From: Bacteroidales bacterium
GTDB lineage: Bacteria; Bacteroidota; Bacteroidia; Bacteroidales; UBA1556
Length of the DNA stretch: 7,900 nucleotides
Direction: 5' to 3'
NCBI GenBank assembly: GCA_023145955.1
Contig: JAGLDA010000069.1
Location: 1 to 7,900, forward strand
Shown: positions 6,994 through 7,900 of the stretch, piece after piece
Layout of the letters: each line of letters starts with the position of its first letter
Position numbering within the stretch: the stretch's first letter is position 1
Notes under the pieces: model-generated
Told to the model about the DNA's origin: nothing
Seen by the model: the letters and a program-made list of their open reading frames with translations, nothing else
The model's database searches: none
Made by a program: the position numbers and the translations under genes

Positions 6994-7386
6994 TTATTTT
7001 GAAAAATTAATTATTTCATTAGTGTATTCACTTAATAATACACTTAATGCATTTATTGAGCCTTCAAGCTCGTTTCTGTCAATATTCTCAATCTGAAGCG
7101 TATCTCTAAAAATTACTCCTTTTCCTGATTCGTCAATAACAAATGCGCCATGTATAATGTCTCTGTTTTTCATCAATAGACTTTTATACATTTCGGTGCT
7201 TTCGTTCTTAATTTCAAAAATAAATTGCTCCAATATCACTATTGATTCTTCACATATTATTACTAATTTATTTATTCCCTCATCTAGTTTTTCTATTATA
7301 AAAACTCCTTCATTGCTGTCATTCAGAACTATATTATAGTCTAGGTCTAAAAGAATATTCTGTATTTTATTAAAGTTTGTATCCAT
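6994..7386 (-). CDS. DUF2170 (YjfI-like) protein
   Basis: Soluble 130-residue protein, close to the length of E. coli YjfI (about 133). The family core is visible: 'LLMKNRDIIHGAFVIDESG' at 70-88 and 'VIFRDTLQIENIDRNELEGS' at 91-110, followed by a helix 'INALSVLLSEYTNEIINF' at 111-128. No membrane segment or enzyme motif is visible. The molecular function is unknown. The fold resembles small alpha/beta chaperone-like domains in its alternation of strands and a terminal helix, but I would not press this. It is the first gene of the operon, with a promoter about 50 bases upstream, and is followed after 14 bases by pspA. The constant pairing of DUF2170 with the YjfJ branch of PspA suggests it binds or regulates that PspA. 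Confidence 0.88.
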   Translation of the reverse strand: MDTNFNKIQNILLDLDYNIVLNDSNEGVFIIEKLDEGINKLVIICEESIVILEQFIFEIKNESTEMYKSLLMKNRDIIHGAFVIDESGKGVIFRDTLQIENIDRNELEGSINALSVLLSEYTNEIINFSK

Positions 7387-7432
7387 TATTGTATTATTGT
7401 TTTAATGTATAAAAAGTATATTTAATATGATA

Positions 7433-7440
7433 CAAATATA
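7433..7440 (-). promoter_or_regulatory. Bacteroidota-type promoter of the DUF2170-pspA-polyamine operon (-7 TATATTTG)
   Basis: On the minus strand the sequence is TATATTTG, an exact TAnnTTTG -7 element, 46 bases ahead of the DUF2170 start codon. A T-rich stretch about 17-22 bases upstream could serve as a weak -33 region. The expected start near 7426 gives a leader of about 40 nt. It lies downstream of the terminator at 7522-7549, so the operon is insulated from transcription coming from the right. Confidence 0.62.
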
Positions 7441-7521
7441 GTAAATAATGATGTTGTAAAAACTAATAACAATTATCGATTATACTAGGTGTTTAACTTG
7501 TTTTGCATTGAAATTTTTTTG

Positions 7522-7549
7522 AAAAAAAAGTCCGCAGAATAGCGGACTT
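7522..7549 (-). terminator. Strong intrinsic terminator of candidate RNA B
   Basis: Perfect 8-bp stem (7528-7535 aagtccgc with 7542-7549 gcggactt, 6-nt loop). On the minus strand it is followed directly by T residues (complement of the A-run 7522-7529). The GTCCGC stem is the same as in the terminator at 7749-7783. Confidence 0.88.
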
Positions 7550-7605
7550 AAATACTAACTACTATAAAACTAAAACTAAAATATAGAGGTGGGGAACCTC
7601 TAACG
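7522..7605 (-). ncRNA. Candidate small RNA B, sigma-54-type promoter
   Basis: Predicted transcript of about 83 nt starting near 7604-7605 and ending in the T-run at 7527-7522. It opens with a 7-bp perfect hairpin (7602-7596 with 7590-7584, RNA UAGAGGU/ACCUCUA) whose 5-nt loop is UCCCC. A U-rich, apparently single-stranded linker of about 34 nt follows, then the terminator hairpin. There is no start codon followed by a plausible reading frame. The layout repeats that of candidate RNA A about 240 bases upstream. The start is inferred from the promoter match. No expression evidence is available, and I do not recognise an established RNA family. Confidence 0.5.
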
Positions 7606-7616
7606 TTTATACATTA

Positions 7617-7632
7617 ACAAGTAATATGCCAA
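7617..7632 (-). promoter_or_regulatory. Sigma-54-type -24/-12 promoter of candidate RNA B
   Basis: The minus strand reads TTGGCATATTACTTGT. The GG (7630-7629) and the G of the -12 element (7618) are 12 bases apart, the spacing required by sigma-54. It matches TTGGCA-N6-TTG, but the -12 C is replaced by T, so it is weaker than the copy at 7857-7873. The expected start at about 7605 falls 3 bases before the first hairpin of candidate RNA B. Confidence 0.45.
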
Positions 7633-7707
7633 AAACTAATAAATGTAATATTTTATAGGGGTGTGAAATTGTTATGATTATCTATCAAAAAAGAAATGGT
7701 GTCATTT

Positions 7708-7724
7708 TGGGAAAAATATTCCCA
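7708..7724. promoter_or_regulatory. Palindrome upstream of the sigma-54-type promoter B, possible activator site
   Basis: Inverted repeat TGGGAA-N5-TTCCCA. It is centred about 110 bases upstream of the predicted start of candidate RNA B, within the range where sigma-54 activators bind. A short stem at the tail of read-through from RNA A, or chance, are alternatives. Confidence 0.28.
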
Positions 7725-7748
7725 GAATTGTAAGAAAGAAAATTTTAT

Positions 7749-7783
7749 AAAAAAATAAAGTCCGCTTGCTCAGAGCGGACTTT
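7749..7783 (-). terminator. Strong intrinsic terminator of candidate RNA A
   Basis: Perfect 10-bp stem (7757-7766 aaagtccgct with 7774-7783 agcggacttt, 7-nt loop). On the minus strand it is followed by A and seven T (complement of 7749-7755). On the plus strand only four T are present, partly in the stem, so termination is mainly leftwards. Confidence 0.85.
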
Positions 7784-7846
7784 TATAGTTATTGCTATTC
7801 TAAAACAACTATACAGGAAACAAGGGATGTTTCCGTACTTCTACTA
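7749..7846 (-). ncRNA. Candidate small RNA A, sigma-54-type promoter
   Basis: Predicted transcript of about 98 nt from near 7846 to the T-run ending at 7749. Three stem-loops can be drawn. The first is a perfect 7-bp hairpin (7834-7828 with 7822-7816, RNA GGAAACA/UGUUUCC) with loop UCCCU, extendable by 3 bp past one bulge. The second is an AU-rich 9-bp stem with one G-U pair (7812-7804 with 7793-7785); its base competes with the extension of the first. The third is the terminator. The UCCC loop and the GUCCGC terminator are shared with candidate RNA B. An alternative reading is that a protein frame entering from the right edge stops at 7809 and this is merely its 3' end. The promoter match and the second copy make the RNA reading more likely. 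Confidence 0.5.
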
Positions 7847-7856
7847 ATAACAGTAA

Positions 7857-7873
7857 AGCAAATTGCATGCCAA
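7857..7873 (-). promoter_or_regulatory. Sigma-54-type -24/-12 promoter of candidate RNA A
   Basis: The minus strand reads TTGGCATGCAATTTGCT, a near-perfect fit to the sigma-54 consensus TTGGCACG-N4-TTGCW. GG at 7871-7870 and GC at 7859-7858 are spaced exactly 12 bases apart. Predicted start is about 7846, 12 bases before the first hairpin. No TAnnTTTG element is present nearby. Activator sites would lie beyond the right edge. Confidence 0.6.
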
Positions 7874-7900
7874 AGTAGTTATAGCTCTGAATTATAAGTT

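Noticed and set aside
7514..7794. CRISPR-like or mobile-element repeat based on the two GTCCGC inverted repeats
   Set aside because: Only the terminator stems repeat, there are no constant spacers, and each is followed by a T-run in the same direction, so intrinsic terminators explain them.
7809..7900. Minus-strand frame open from the right edge, stopping with TAG at 7809 (about 29 residues, internal ATG at 7868)
   Set aside because: Twenty-nine open codons are not unusual, I recognise no protein, and the frame runs through a near-perfect sigma-54 element and a perfect hairpin. It remains the main alternative to candidate RNA A: it would be the end of a gene followed by its terminator.

Overview
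The window is AT-rich DNA (roughly one third G+C by eye) from a member of the Bacteroidota. The evidence is a Bacteroidota-type YidC start, two promoters with the TAnnTTTG -7 element typical of that phylum, and gene starts without Shine-Dalgarno sequences. I cannot name the genus. Every gene I can support is on the minus strand, so transcription runs right to left.

Right end (about 7387-7900): no convincing protein gene. Instead there are two copies of the same compact arrangement, each read leftwards: a sigma-54-type -24/-12 element, a hairpin with a C-rich UCCC loop, an AU-rich linker, and a strong intrinsic terminator built on the same GUCCGC stem. I read these as two sibling small RNAs of about 85-100 nt, one at 7846-7749 and one at 7605-7522. 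A palindrome about 110 bases upstream of the second start could be an activator site. This is the least explained and most interesting part of the window.

Middle (7386 to 989): one probable eight-gene operon with its own TAnnTTTG promoter at 7433-7440. In order of transcription it encodes a DUF2170 (YjfI-like) protein, a PspA/IM30 (YjfJ-like) coiled-coil protein, a DUF4178-like protein, a lipoprotein with features of the YgiB/YjfM (DUF1190) family, a tandem-duplicated DUF350 (YjfL-like) membrane protein, a membrane-anchored spermidine synthase, a minimal S-adenosylmethionine decarboxylase, and a two-TM potassium channel with an RCK domain. The first five mirror the E. coli yjfI-J-K-L-M cluster. 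The last three add polyamine synthesis and ion conduction. Together they suggest an envelope-stress module at the inner membrane that couples PspA, aminopropyl transfer and K+ flux. The E. coli cluster's ATP-grasp ligase (YjfC) is not in the window. A 15-bp perfect hairpin directly after pspA may set different expression levels within the operon. A hairpin plus T-run at 901-936 probably ends it.

Left end (1-988): a 218-bp intergenic region with a clear TAnnTTTG promoter and a leader hairpin, followed by the first 256 codons of yidC, the inner-membrane protein insertase, which runs off the left edge.
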